DNA of 64,000 nt from Croceibacterium_B sp963811255. Lineage in GTDB: Bacteria; Pseudomonadota; Alphaproteobacteria; Sphingomonadales; Sphingomonadaceae. Of this stretch, positions 16,704-26,509 are shown in pieces (the first letter of the stretch is position 1; every line of letters begins with the position of its first letter). Made by a program: the position numbers and the translations under genes. Below the pieces are notes generated by a model. The model did not search any database, was not told where the DNA came from, and saw nothing but the letters and a program-made list of their open reading frames with translations. Location: assembly GCA_963811255.1 (NCBI GenBank), contig CAWEQI010000003.1, positions 1,054,001 through 1,118,000 of the forward strand, in the 5' to 3' direction.

Positions 16704-17501
16704 TTACCCCAGCGCAGGCCTCAGGTCCTCCTTCCCCACGTCCGGAATGATTCGATAGCGAGCCACGACCAGGCTGAACGCGCCGAACAGCATCAGCCCG
16801 ACCGCCACGATCACGTAGATCGCACCGCTTGCGCGCAAACTCGTCAGCGCGTCGCCCAGGCCCTTGACCTGGGTCGAGGAATCGAACCACGCCGAGCGCA
16901 CCAGCGACCAGGCGATGATCGCGAACACCACCGCGCGCGCCGCGTAGCCGGCGCGGCCGACCGCGCTGACGGCGGTGGGCGCGCGCGGGCTCACCCGCTT
17001 CATGAAACCGACCGTGATCGCGTCCTTCGCCTGCATCACCGCGGCGACGGCAAAGCCTAGCCCGACAAGCCCGACGATCACCGGACCGAGCGTCCAGTCG
17101 AGCACGGTGTGCGCGGTCTGCCGGCTGTGCCCGCCCGTGACGCCGTGCTTCGAGCCGGATGCGAACTGCAGCGCGGCGTAAGCGAGATAGCCGTAGCCCA
17201 CGCAACTCGCGGCGTCGCCGATCCGCTTGACGATCGCCTTGGCGCGCGTGCCGCGATGCTGCACGTCGAACACGGCGGAAAGGAGCTTGAACGCGGCGTA
17301 GGCGGCGAGCCCCGCAGTCACCACGAACAGGACCGCGGTTCCGAGCGGCACCTTCTGCAAGGTGTCGAACACCGCCTGACCCCCGGCGGTAGCTTTCGCC
17401 TGGGTATTGAGCGCGAGCCACCCGAGCAGCAGGTAGGTCAGCCCGCGCGCGGCATAGCCGAGGCGCACGAGCCAGCTGAATGTTTCGGATTTGTCGACCA
17501 T
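16704..17501 (-). CDS. DUF1206 membrane protein
   Basis: 265 residues with six predicted membrane helices arranged as three internal two-helix repeats. Each begins with a GYAARG-like signature: LGYAARGLTYLLLGW, VGYGYLAYAALQ, AGYAARAVVFAIIAW. This is the layout of the DUF1206 family, of unknown function. Its stop lies directly against the structured repeat, and its start faces a 338-bp gap. Confidence 0.85.
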   Translation of the reverse strand: MVDKSETFSWLVRLGYAARGLTYLLLGWLALNTQAKATAGGQAVFDTLQKVPLGTAVLFVVTAGLAAYAAFKLLSAVFDVQHRGTRAKAIVKRIGDAASCVGYGYLAYAALQFASGSKHGVTGGHSRQTAHTVLDWTLGPVIVGLVGLGFAVAAVMQAKDAITVGFMKRVSPRAPTAVSAVGRAGYAARAVVFAIIAWSLVRSAWFDSSTQVKGLGDALTSLRASGAIYVIVAVGLMLFGAFSLVVARYRIIPDVGKEDLRPALG

Positions 17502-17813
17502 CGGCGCGCGCTCCCTGGATCCGGCATCCTATTCAACGGGGATTCTGGCAAATTGTGCCTTGGGCCCGATGAAGGGGCCGCCCCATTCCTTCGTCAGGAC
17601 GGAGAGGGTTAGGCCGAAATCGCTTTCCTATCGGGCGGCGTTCTGCTTATGTTCGAATCATGCTTTCGCCATGTCCGCCCATTGCAGCACTGGTCGTCGC
17701 ATGGAGCCGGTCACCGTCCGGTTTCGCCTCGCCCACGGAAAGTGTCACCCGTCGCCTCGACCCATTTTCGAACGTAACTGACTGAATGACAAGGGTGGGA
17801 GGCATGACGCTCC
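17502..17813. other. Intergenic stretch without a convincing gene
   Basis: Short open frames occur on both strands but none has a ribosome site or recognisable protein. The motif TGTCACCC occurs near 17747 and again in the hairpin at 17814-17840. The stretch must hold the promoter of the DUF1206 gene. Confidence 0.4.
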
Positions 17814-17840
17814 GGGTGACAGATGGGCCATGTGTCACCC
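17814..17840 (-). terminator. Hairpin at the end of the NYN-domain gene
   Basis: GGGTGACA (17814-17821) and TGTCACCC (17833-17840) form a perfect 8-bp stem with an 11-base loop, ending at the stop codon of the minus-strand NYN gene. No T-run follows, so it is terminator-like only. Confidence 0.4.
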
Positions 17841-18553
17841 TAGCGCAGGCGCTTGACATAGAGTTGGTTGTCGCGCCGCTCGAGCTTGAAGTTGTCGCTC
17901 GCCGCTTTCATCAGATCGCTGAGGCGCTTGAAGCCGTGGTTGCGCACGTCGAAGCTCGAGCGGTTGCCGGCGATCTGACCGACTTCGTGCAGCCGGGCGA
18001 AGCCGTCCTCGTCGCGGCTCGCCGCCTTCCACGCCGCGCCGAGCAGGTCGATCAGCTCGGCGTCGATCTGTCCGCCGCCGCCCTTGCCGCCGCCGTCGTC
18101 CTGCGCCGAGGTGCGGATCAGTTGGTCGACGTCGATGTAGCGCGTGCAGGCGGTCTTGAACGCTTCGGGCGCCTTGGCGCTGCCGAAGCCATAGACCAGC
18201 AGGCCGTCCTGCCGCAGACGAGTGACCAGCGGGGTGAAGTCGCTGTCCGAGCTCATGATGCCGAAGCCGTCGACTTTCCCGTCGTACAGCAGGTCGATCG
18301 CGTCGATCGCCATGGCGATGTCGGTGGCGTTCTTGCCCTTGGTCAGGTCGAACTGCTGGACCGGCTGCAGACCGAAGCGGTGAGTGATCTTGTTCCAATT
18401 GCTGAGCGCCGGCTTGGCCCAGTTGCCGTAAGCGCGGCGGATGTTCACCTGGCCGAGCTCGGCCAGCACGGTAAGCACCGGATCGATGCCCGCGTGGCTG
18501 GCGTTGTCGGCGTCGATCAGCAGGGCGATGTTCTTGAGGGTCTCTTCGGGCAT
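17840..18553 (-). CDS. NYN-domain (LabA/DUF88) putative ribonuclease with C-terminal OST-HTH/LOTUS-like domain
   Basis: 237 residues. The N-terminal PIN-like NYN domain shows its acidic metal site: LIDADN, KNATDIAMAIDA and IMSSDSDFTPLV. After a Gly-rich linker (DDGGGKGGGG) the C-terminal part (ELIDLLGAAWKAAS...LHEVGQIAGN...FDVRNHGFKRLSDLM) fits an OST-HTH/LOTUS RNA-binding domain. Family members act on RNA; the target here is unknown. It lies 36 bp downstream of the carbonic anhydrase gene on the same strand. Confidence 0.85.
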   Translation of the reverse strand: MPEETLKNIALLIDADNASHAGIDPVLTVLAELGQVNIRRAYGNWAKPALSNWNKITHRFGLQPVQQFDLTKGKNATDIAMAIDAIDLLYDGKVDGFGIMSSDSDFTPLVTRLRQDGLLVYGFGSAKAPEAFKTACTRYIDVDQLIRTSAQDDGGGKGGGGQIDAELIDLLGAAWKAASRDEDGFARLHEVGQIAGNRSSFDVRNHGFKRLSDLMKAASDNFKLERRDNQLYVKRLR

Positions 18554-18589
18554 CCGCGCCTGATGGCGCGCCGAGGCCGCGCTGGCAAG

Positions 18590-19243
18590 CTAGGTAACCG
18601 GCGCGAACTCGCCGGTCGCTTCGTCGAGCAAGTGCAGCACCCCGTCGGAGATGGCGAAGAACGCGCCCCGCAGCCGCAACTGGCCGCTCGCTTCCAGGTC
18701 GCGGATGTTCGGGAAGGTCCGCAGGTTGCGGAGGCTGAGCTTCACCGCCGCCTGCTCCATCGCCCGCTCGGCTTCGCGGCCTTCGGTGCCGAGCTCGGCG
18801 GCAACCGGCTCGCGAGCTTCGTCGAGCAACGCAATCCAGTCGGCGATGAAGCCGCCGCGGCCGGGCTCGGCGCCGCGCATCTCCTGCGTCAGCGCCGCCT
18901 TGCACCCGCCGCACAGGCCGTGGCCCATGACCACGATCTCGCGCACCTTGAGCACCTGCACCGCGAACTCGAGCGCCGCCGAGACGCCGTGATGCCCGGG
19001 CGTGGTTTCGAACGGCGGGACCATCGCCGCGATGTTGCGGACGACGAAGATCTCGCCCGGGTCGGTGTCGAAGACCTGGGCCGGGTCGGTCCGGCTGTCG
19101 GCGCAAGCGATCACCATCACCCGCGGCTCCTGGCCGTGGCGCAGGGCCGCCCAACGCTCCCGCCGCTCGGCCCAGCCGGTTTCGCGGAATCGGCGATAGC
19201 CTTCGATTAGGCCGGCGAGTTCGAGGCTGGGATCGATTGCCAT
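18590..19243 (-). CDS. Beta-class carbonic anhydrase
   Basis: 217 residues from the ATG at 19241-19243 (MAIDPSLELAGLIEGY); in-frame ATGs 4 and 8 codons further upstream are possible. Zinc ligands and the catalytic dyad are visible: ACADSRTDP (Cys, Asp-Arg) and VMGHGLCGGC (His, Cys). It interconverts CO2 and bicarbonate in the cytoplasm. Divergent from lipA. Confidence 0.95.
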   Translation of the reverse strand: MAIDPSLELAGLIEGYRRFRETGWAERRERWAALRHGQEPRVMVIACADSRTDPAQVFDTDPGEIFVVRNIAAMVPPFETTPGHHGVSAALEFAVQVLKVREIVVMGHGLCGGCKAALTQEMRGAEPGRGGFIADWIALLDEAREPVAAELGTEGREAERAMEQAAVKLSLRNLRTFPNIRDLEASGQLRLRGAFFAISDGVLHLLDEATGEFAPVT

Positions 19244-19303
19244 GAGCCGGCCCATGCCGCGCAGCATTGCCTATGGCAAGGCGCATCCCTAAGTGCACGG
19301 CGC

Positions 19304-20263
19304 ATGAACGACCTTTCGTCAGCCCCGCGGCCCGAGCGCCAGCGCAAGCCCGACTGGATCCGGGTCAAGGCGCCGGTCAGCAAGGGCTATCAGCAGACCC
19401 GGGCCCTGATGCGCGAACTCAACCTCAACACCGTGTGCGAGGAAGCCGCCTGCCCGAACATCGGCGAATGCTGGACGAAGAAGCACGCCACGGTGATGAT
19501 CCTCGGCGACGTGTGCACCCGCGCTTGCGCCTTCTGCAACGTCAAGACCGGCATGCCGCGCATGGTCGACCCTCTGGAGCCCGAGCACGTCGCCGCCGCC
19601 GCGGCGCGCCTGGGGCTCGAACACATCGTCGTCACCAGCGTGGACCGCGACGACTTGCCCGATGGCGGGGCGGGGCAGTTCGTCAGGGTGATCGAGGCCC
19701 TGCGGCGCGAGACGCCCGGCACTACGATCGAAATCCTCACCCCCGATTTCCGCGGCAAGATGCGCCCCGCGGTCGAATCGATTTGCGCAGCTGGTCCAGA
19801 TGTTTACAACCATAACCTCGAAACGGTGCCAAGGCTGTATCCGACCATCCGGCCCGGGGCGCGCTATTACGCCTCGTTGCGCCTGCTCGAGGAAGTCAAG
19901 ACGCACGATCCGGCGATCTTCACCAAGTCGGGGATCATGCTTGGCCTCGGCGAGGGCCGGCTCGAAGTCCATCAGGTGATGGACGACATGCGGAGCGCCG
20001 ACGTCGACTTCCTGACCATGGGCCAGTACCTGCAACCGACGCCGAAGCACGCCAGGGTCGAGGAATTCGTCGGCCCGCAGGCGTTCGACGCCTACGGCGC
20101 CATCGCCCGAGCCAAGGGCTTCCTGCAGGTTGCCTCCAGTCCGCTGACCCGCTCGAGCTATCACGCCGGCGACGACTTCGCGCAGATGAAGGCGGCCCGC
20201 GAGGAAAGACTGGCGAAGAACGCCGCCGCAAGCGGCGGTGGTCTGGCAGAGCGGCAGGCCTGA
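19304..20263 (+). CDS. lipA: Lipoyl synthase
   Basis: 319 residues. A radical-SAM enzyme that inserts two sulfurs into octanoyl-protein to make lipoyl cofactors. Both cluster motifs are seen: the auxiliary CEEAACPNIGEC (C-x4-C-x5-C) and the radical-SAM CTRACAFC (C-x3-C-x2-C). The C-terminal SSPLTRSSYHA contains the Ser ligand (RSSY). Its product serves the E2 enzyme encoded at 46.9-48.2 kb. TGA and the ratA ATG share one base. Confidence 0.97.
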   Translation: MNDLSSAPRPERQRKPDWIRVKAPVSKGYQQTRALMRELNLNTVCEEAACPNIGECWTKKHATVMILGDVCTRACAFCNVKTGMPRMVDPLEPEHVAAAAARLGLEHIVVTSVDRDDLPDGGAGQFVRVIEALRRETPGTTIEILTPDFRGKMRPAVESICAAGPDVYNHNLETVPRLYPTIRPGARYYASLRLLEEVKTHDPAIFTKSGIMLGLGEGRLEVHQVMDDMRSADVDFLTMGQYLQPTPKHARVEEFVGPQAFDAYGAIARAKGFLQVASSPLTRSSYHAGDDFAQMKAAREERLAKNAAASGGGLAERQA

Positions 20264-20724
20264 TGCCCGGCATTCGCGAGACCCGGCGGCTGCCCTACAG
20301 CTGCGAGGAAATGTTCGAGCTCGTCGCCGACGTGGCGCGCTATTCCGAGTTCCTGCCGTGGGTGGTCGCCACGCGCGTACGCTCAAACAGCGAGACCGAG
20401 ATGGTCGCCGACATGCTGGTCGGCTTCAAGGCGCTGCGCGAAAAGTTCACCTCCCGCGTGATCAAAGACAAGCCGCGGCGGATCGAGGTGATCTACATCG
20501 ACGGACCGCTCAAGGATCTCGATAACGTCTGGCGCTTCGAGCCGCTGGACGACGGCGGCTGCGAAATCCACTTCTGCGTCGACTTCGCATTCAAGAACAG
20601 GATGTTCCAGGCGCTCGCCGGGCAGTACTTCGATCGCGCGTTCCGCAAAATGGTGAACGCCTTCGAGACCCGCGCAGAGGAGCTTTACGGCAAGAGAAGC
20701 TCGAGCGCGCAGAGCGTCGCCTGA
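20263..20724 (+). CDS. ratA: RatA/COQ10-family START-domain protein
   Basis: 153 residues of the COQ10/RatA polyketide-cyclase fold: RRLPYSCEEMFELVADVARYSEFLPWV at the start, then GFKALREKFTSRV and FKNRMFQALAGQYFDRAFRKMVNAFE at the end. In mitochondria and many proteobacteria this family binds ubiquinone intermediates and helps respiration. E. coli RatA was described as a ribosome-association toxin. The lipA-ratA pairing is common in alphaproteobacteria and favours the respiratory role. The 3' end overlaps the convergent cinA by 40 bp. Confidence 0.85.
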   Translation: MPGIRETRRLPYSCEEMFELVADVARYSEFLPWVVATRVRSNSETEMVADMLVGFKALREKFTSRVIKDKPRRIEVIYIDGPLKDLDNVWRFEPLDDGGCEIHFCVDFAFKNRMFQALAGQYFDRAFRKMVNAFETRAEELYGKRSSSAQSVA

Positions 20725-21182
20725 CGCCGCACGTCGGAACGATCGTCAGCCTTGAACAGCTTCGATTCCGCTTCCCGCTCCTCGGCGTAGCGCACCGCCC
20801 GGGCGAACACGACCGTGCCGACCGGCTTCTGCTCGGTCCCGCCTTCCGGCCCGGCGATGCCGCTGACCGCCACCGCCACATCGGCCTCGCTGTGTTCCAG
20901 CGCCCCCTGCGCCATCGCGTAAACGCAGGCGACCGAGACCGCGCCAAACGCCTCGATAACATCGCCGGCGACCCCGAGCGTTTCCCGCTTCGCTTCGTTC
21001 GAATAGGTCACGAACGAGCGATCGAGCACCGCCGAAGAGCCAGGGATTTCGGTCAGCGCGGCGGCGACGAGGCCGCCGGTGCAGCTTTCGGCCAGCGCGA
21101 TTTTGCGTCCGATCGCGCGGTTTTCCTCGACCACACGGCGAGCCAGAGCGATGATCTCGGCGGGGAGCAGGAATTGGCTCAT
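20685..21182 (-). CDS. CinA C-terminal-domain nicotinamide-nucleotide amidase
   Basis: 165 residues from ATG 21180-21182, which overlaps the stop of the upstream gene (ATGA). It consists only of the CinA C-terminal domain (PncC): AESCTGGLVAAALTEIPGSS contains the catalytic Ser/Thr region, and VSGIAGPEGGTEQKPVGTV is the second signature. It deamidates nicotinamide mononucleotide in pyridine-nucleotide recycling. Its 3' end runs 40 bp into ratA on the other strand. Confidence 0.93.
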   Translation of the reverse strand: MSQFLLPAEIIALARRVVEENRAIGRKIALAESCTGGLVAAALTEIPGSSAVLDRSFVTYSNEAKRETLGVAGDVIEAFGAVSVACVYAMAQGALEHSEADVAVAVSGIAGPEGGTEQKPVGTVVFARAVRYAEEREAESKLFKADDRSDVRRQATLCALELLLP

Positions 21183-21721
21183 GGCTGGGAAGGGCGACCC
21201 TCCAGGCTCGCGGCCAGCTTGTCGCTGGCCGAGGCGAAATCGAACAGCACGCTGAGGATTTGTCCGGCCTGTCCCGGCTCGAGCGGCGAAATGGCTTGCG
21301 CCAGTCGCTCGATATTGCGGCACGAGCCCGGGTGGATCTGTTGCGCCACTTCCTGCTGGATCAGCGCATCGGCCAACGGGCGAACGGTCTCGTCCGGCAA
21401 GGTGGTGAGCGGCTTCAACTGGTCGCCCGCCTTCCCGGCCGCGAACTTCAACAGCGCCGCGCGCGCTTGCGGCCAGACGGCGTTCTGCTCGGCGGCATAG
21501 CGCTGCGCCAGCGCATCGCCGCGGCGCGCCAGGAAACCGTCCGGCGAGAGCCGGCCGGCGCAGGTCTGCTTGCTCGCAGCGATAAGGTCGGGGACGGCAT
21601 AGACCGCCAGCGCAGCGGCTTCGTCGCCCGACATGTCGGGGAGCTTCGGCGCGGCCTGGGCGGCACCGGCAACGGCGAGCGTCGCCAGCGCGGCGGCAGC
21701 AAGGGGGGTAGCAAGCTTCAT
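21179..21721 (-). CDS. Exported protein of unknown function
   Basis: 180 residues from the ATG at 21719-21721, which overlaps the ispDF stop (ATGA). There is a clear signal peptide with an AQA-A cleavage site (AGAAQAAPK). The mature part is alpha-helical and Ala/Leu-rich with two cysteines (KQTCAGRL, GSCRNIERL) that could form a disulfide. No family recognised. Its place between ispDF and cinA in an overlapping string implies co-translation. Confidence 0.75.
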   Translation of the reverse strand: MKLATPLAAAALATLAVAGAAQAAPKLPDMSGDEAAALAVYAVPDLIAASKQTCAGRLSPDGFLARRGDALAQRYAAEQNAVWPQARAALLKFAAGKAGDQLKPLTTLPDETVRPLADALIQQEVAQQIHPGSCRNIERLAQAISPLEPGQAGQILSVLFDFASASDKLAASLEGRPSQP

Positions 21722-22872
21722 GTTTCGTGGTCCTCCCGGCAAACGAGGGTGGCAACGGCCTGGGCGGCAATGCCTTCGCCGCGGCCGGTAAAGCCGAGTC
21801 GCTCGGTTGTCGTCGCCTTGACGCTGACCTGTGACAGGTCAACGCCGAGCAGTGCCGCCAGTTTCCGCCGCATCGCCTCGCGGTGCGGCGCGATCTTCGG
21901 CGCTTCGCAGATCAATGTCACGTCAACGTTGCCGACCCGGTACCCGGCTTCATCGGCCATTTCGACTGCACGGGCGATGAACTTGTCCGACGGAGCGCCC
22001 TTCCACCGCGGATCGCTCGGTGGAAAATGCTTGCCGATGTCTCCTTGGGCACACGCGCCGAGGATCGCATCGACCACCGCGTGCAGGCCGACGTCGGCGT
22101 CGCTGTGGCCGGCGAGGCCCTGGTCATGCTCGATCCGCACGCCGCACAACCACAGTTCCTCGCCCGCGGCGAAGCGGTGGACGTCGAAGCCGGTACCGAT
22201 GCGGACCATCGACGCGCCGGTGCGGAAATCCCCGGCAAAGGTCAACTTGCGCAAGCGCTCGTCACCCTCGACCAGCGCCACCTCAAGACCGGCGGCCCTC
22301 GCGACCTGAGCGTCGTCGCCGGCGCTCGTTTCGCTCGTCCACCCACGGTGGGCCGCGAGGATATCGGCGAAACCGAACGCTTGCGGCGTCTGCACCCGTC
22401 GCACGGTCTCGCGGTCCGCCGGGCCGGTCATCAACCCGCCGTCGGCGACAGCGAGGCTGTCGACCACCGGCAACACCGGAATCGCCGCCGCGTGATCGCC
22501 GAGCGCCGCGAGGAGGCGGTTTATCACTTGGCGGGGTAAGTCGGGCCGGGCGGCGTCGTGGATCAACACCAGCGCGGGAGGCGCCTCGGCCAGCGTCTCG
22601 AGCGCCGCACGGACCGATTGCTGCCGGGTCCCGCCGCCGGTGACGAGGCGGATATCCGGGATCCCGGCCAGAGCCTCTCGCGCCAGGTCTTCGCCGCCCG
22701 ACGGTATTGCGACTATGATCGGGCTCGCACCGACTCCGGCGAACGTCTCGACGGAGTGCCGTATCAGGGGCTTGCCGCGCCAGATCGAGAACTGCTTGGG
22801 AACCGCACCTCCGGCACGCAGGCCCTTGCCCGCGGCGACGACGACGGCGGCGAAGGGAGGCAGCGAGGCCAT
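21718..22872 (-). CDS. ispDF: Bifunctional IspD/IspF isoprenoid enzyme
   Basis: 384 residues from ATG 22870-22872 (MASLPPFAAVVVAAGKG). The N-terminal half is the cytidylyltransferase IspD (AAGKGLRAGGAVPKQF; VLIHDAARP). The C-terminal half is the cyclodiphosphate synthase IspF (IGTGFDVHRF; GHSDADVGLHAVVDAILG). It performs two steps of the methylerythritol phosphate route to isoprenoids. The fusion is frequent in alphaproteobacteria. Divergent from dusB. Confidence 0.97.
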   Translation of the reverse strand: MASLPPFAAVVVAAGKGLRAGGAVPKQFSIWRGKPLIRHSVETFAGVGASPIIVAIPSGGEDLAREALAGIPDIRLVTGGGTRQQSVRAALETLAEAPPALVLIHDAARPDLPRQVINRLLAALGDHAAAIPVLPVVDSLAVADGGLMTGPADRETVRRVQTPQAFGFADILAAHRGWTSETSAGDDAQVARAAGLEVALVEGDERLRKLTFAGDFRTGASMVRIGTGFDVHRFAAGEELWLCGVRIEHDQGLAGHSDADVGLHAVVDAILGACAQGDIGKHFPPSDPRWKGAPSDKFIARAVEMADEAGYRVGNVDVTLICEAPKIAPHREAMRRKLAALLGVDLSQVSVKATTTERLGFTGRGEGIAAQAVATLVCREDHET

Positions 22873-22949
22873 AGGCGGCGCGGCTACCCGCTTGCGTCCG
22901 CCTCGGCAATCCACTATGCGCTGCCCAAAATTTAGGCACCGTTCACCCA

Positions 22950-23966
22950 ATGTCCCCAATTCCCGCCCCTCCGCCGCTGCGGCCGATCATGATCGGCGAC
23001 GTGCGGATCGACTGCCCGGTCGTGCTCGCGCCGATGACCGGCGTGACCGACCGACCGTTCCGTACGCTGGTGCGGCGCTACGGCTCGGGCCTTAACGTCA
23101 CCGAAATGATCGCCAGCGAGGCGGCGATCCGTGAGACGCGCCAGTCGGTGCAGAAGGCCGCCTGGCACCCGAGCGAAGAGCCGGTGTCGATGCAGTTGGT
23201 CGGCTGCGATCCCCGTTCGATGGCTGAGGCCGCCAAGCTGCAGCAGGACAACGGCGCAGCGATCATCGACATCAACTTCGGCTGCCCCGTGCGCAAGGTC
23301 GTGGGGCAGTACGCAGGCTCCGCGCTGATGCGCGAAGTTCCGCTGGCGAGAAAGCTGATGGAAGCGACGGTGAAAGCGGTGTCGGTGCCGGTCACCGTCA
23401 AGATGCGGATGGGCTGGGACCATGGCAGCCTGAACGCGCCCGAGCTGGCGCGGATCGCCGAAGATCTCGGGGTGAAGATGGTCACCGTCCACGGCCGCAC
23501 CCGCAACCAGATGTACAAGGGCGAAGCCGACTGGGGATTCGTCGGCAAGGTGAAGCAGGCGGTATCCATCCCGGTCGTCGTCAACGGCGATATCTGCGGC
23601 GTCGAGGATGCCGCCAAGGCGCTCGAACAGTCAGGCGCCGACGGGGTAATGATCGGACGGGGGGCCTACGGGCGGCCGTGGCTGCTCTCCCAGGTGATCC
23701 ACTGGTGGCGCACCGACGAGATCTTGCCGAATCCGGATTACGACGAGCAATATCAGGTTCTTGTCGAGCATTATTCAGCCATGCTCGAGCATTACGGGCC
23801 CGACGTCGGGGTCAAGATCGCGCGCAAACACCTCGGCTGGTACACCAAAGGGATGCACGGCTCGGCGGAGTTCAGAAATTACGTGAACTTCTTCGACGAT
23901 CCCGAACAGGTTCTAGGTGAGATCGCCCGGTTCTACGAGCCGTTTCTGCGGCGCAGGGCTGCGTGA
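22950..23966 (+). CDS. dusB: tRNA-dihydrouridine synthase B
   Basis: 338 residues of the FMN TIM-barrel Dus family: LAPMTGVTDRPFR near the start, the catalytic Cys in INFGCPVRKV, TVKMRMGWD, TVHGRTRNQMY and VVVNGDICG. It reduces specific uridines in tRNA. As in many proteobacteria it heads the ntrBC operon; the ntrB start overlaps its stop by 4 bp. Confidence 0.96.
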   Translation: MSPIPAPPPLRPIMIGDVRIDCPVVLAPMTGVTDRPFRTLVRRYGSGLNVTEMIASEAAIRETRQSVQKAAWHPSEEPVSMQLVGCDPRSMAEAAKLQQDNGAAIIDINFGCPVRKVVGQYAGSALMREVPLARKLMEATVKAVSVPVTVKMRMGWDHGSLNAPELARIAEDLGVKMVTVHGRTRNQMYKGEADWGFVGKVKQAVSIPVVVNGDICGVEDAAKALEQSGADGVMIGRGAYGRPWLLSQVIHWWRTDEILPNPDYDEQYQVLVEHYSAMLEHYGPDVGVKIARKHLGWYTKGMHGSAEFRNYVNFFDDPEQVLGEIARFYEPFLRRRAA

Positions 23967-25044
23967 GCGACGGGGAAGGGGAGGGCGCCGCGCCCTCGGC
24001 CGCCGAGCAGATTGCGGGGCTGACCTTCGCCCTGCTGCTGCTCGACGAGATGTCGGTAATCCGCGAAGTCAATCAGGCGGCCGAGGACCTGTTCGGGGCC
24101 GGCGCCCGGCGCATGCTCGGGCAGAAGCTCCACGACCTGGCGGCGTTCGGCGATGAGCTGATTGCCGAACGGATCGCCGAGCCCGAGGCGCAACTGACCG
24201 CCCGCGGCGTGCCGGTGCGCTTGGGCGAGCGCGAGATGCGGATGAACGTGACCGTATCGTCGCTCGCGTCGCATGCGGGATGGCGAGTCGTGACATTCTC
24301 CGACGCGGGGCAGGGCGAGCGCTTCGGCGAGGAGGAGCGTGCGGCGCCGCTTCGCGGCCCCGCGATCCTGGCGCACGAGATCAAGAACCCGCTGTCGGCG
24401 ATCCGCGGAGCCGCGCAATTGCTCGCCCGAAAGGCCGGTGATGCGGAACGTCCGCTGACCGACCTGATCGCCGACGAGGTCGATCGCATCGCCCAACTGA
24501 TCGACCGCATGCAGCGCCTTGGCCGCGAAGAGCCGGAGTCGGTCGCTCCGTTGAACCTGCACCAGGCTACCCGGCGCGCCTGCGAAACGGTGTTCGCCGT
24601 CGGCGGGCGCGAAGTGATGTTGCGCGAGGAGTTCGATCCTTCGCTGCCTCCGGTGCTCGCCAACGAGGGGGCGCTGGTGCAGGTGCTGGTCAATCTGATC
24701 GCCAACGCGCGAGATGCCTGCCGCGGCAGGGAACAACCGACCATTACGCTGCGAACCCGCTTCGTCAGCGGCCTGGTGCTCAATGTGATGCGCCTCGGCC
24801 GCTCGGTGAAGCTGCCGATAGAAGTGCAGGTGACGGACAATGGCCCGGGCATCGATCCCGCTCTCGCCGACCACATCTTCGAACCCTTCGTCACAAGCAA
24901 GCCGCACGGGCAGGGCCTCGGGCTGGCGCTGGTCAATAAGCTGGTGCGCGATATGAACGGCCGCATCACCCATGAGCGCGACGAGGCGGCGGGGCTGACG
25001 CATTTCCGCGTCCATCTGCCCATGGCGCGCCAGGAGACAATGAC

Positions 25045-25048
<4 letters not shown>
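23963..25048 (+). CDS. ntrB: Nitrogen regulation sensor kinase NtrB
   Basis: 361 residues, cytoplasmic. A PAS-like N-terminal domain (about residues 15-120) is followed by the dimerisation/phospho-acceptor helix LAHEIKNPLSAIRGAAQLL and the HATPase motifs NLIANARDA, DNGPGID and GQGLGLAL. It phosphorylates or dephosphorylates NtrC according to nitrogen status sensed through PII. GTG start at 23963 overlaps dusB; ntrC overlaps its end by 4 bp. Confidence 0.95.
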
Positions 25049-26451
<1,403 letters not shown>

Positions 26452-26471
26452 CGCCGGCGCGGCAAAAATCC

Positions 26472-26508
26472 TTGCAAAAATGCAACAGGCCCGTTGTAAC
26501 CCTGCAAC
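26472..26508 (+). promoter_or_regulatory. TGCAA-rich palindromes before ntrY
   Basis: TTGCA-AAAA-TGCAA (26472-26485) is a perfect palindrome, and GTTG (26493-26496) with TGCAAC (26503-26508) forms a second TTG/CAA pair ending directly before the ATG at 26510. It lies in the 58-bp ntrC-ntrY gap and resembles the TGCA-rich stretch upstream of phaR in this window. It may be an operator; no regulator is proven. Confidence 0.35.
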
Positions 26509-26509
26509 G

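Noticed and set aside
17647..17859. A 70-residue minus-strand frame between the DUF1206 and NYN genes
   Set aside because: No ribosome site, no conserved pattern, and it overlaps the hairpin and the end of the NYN gene.
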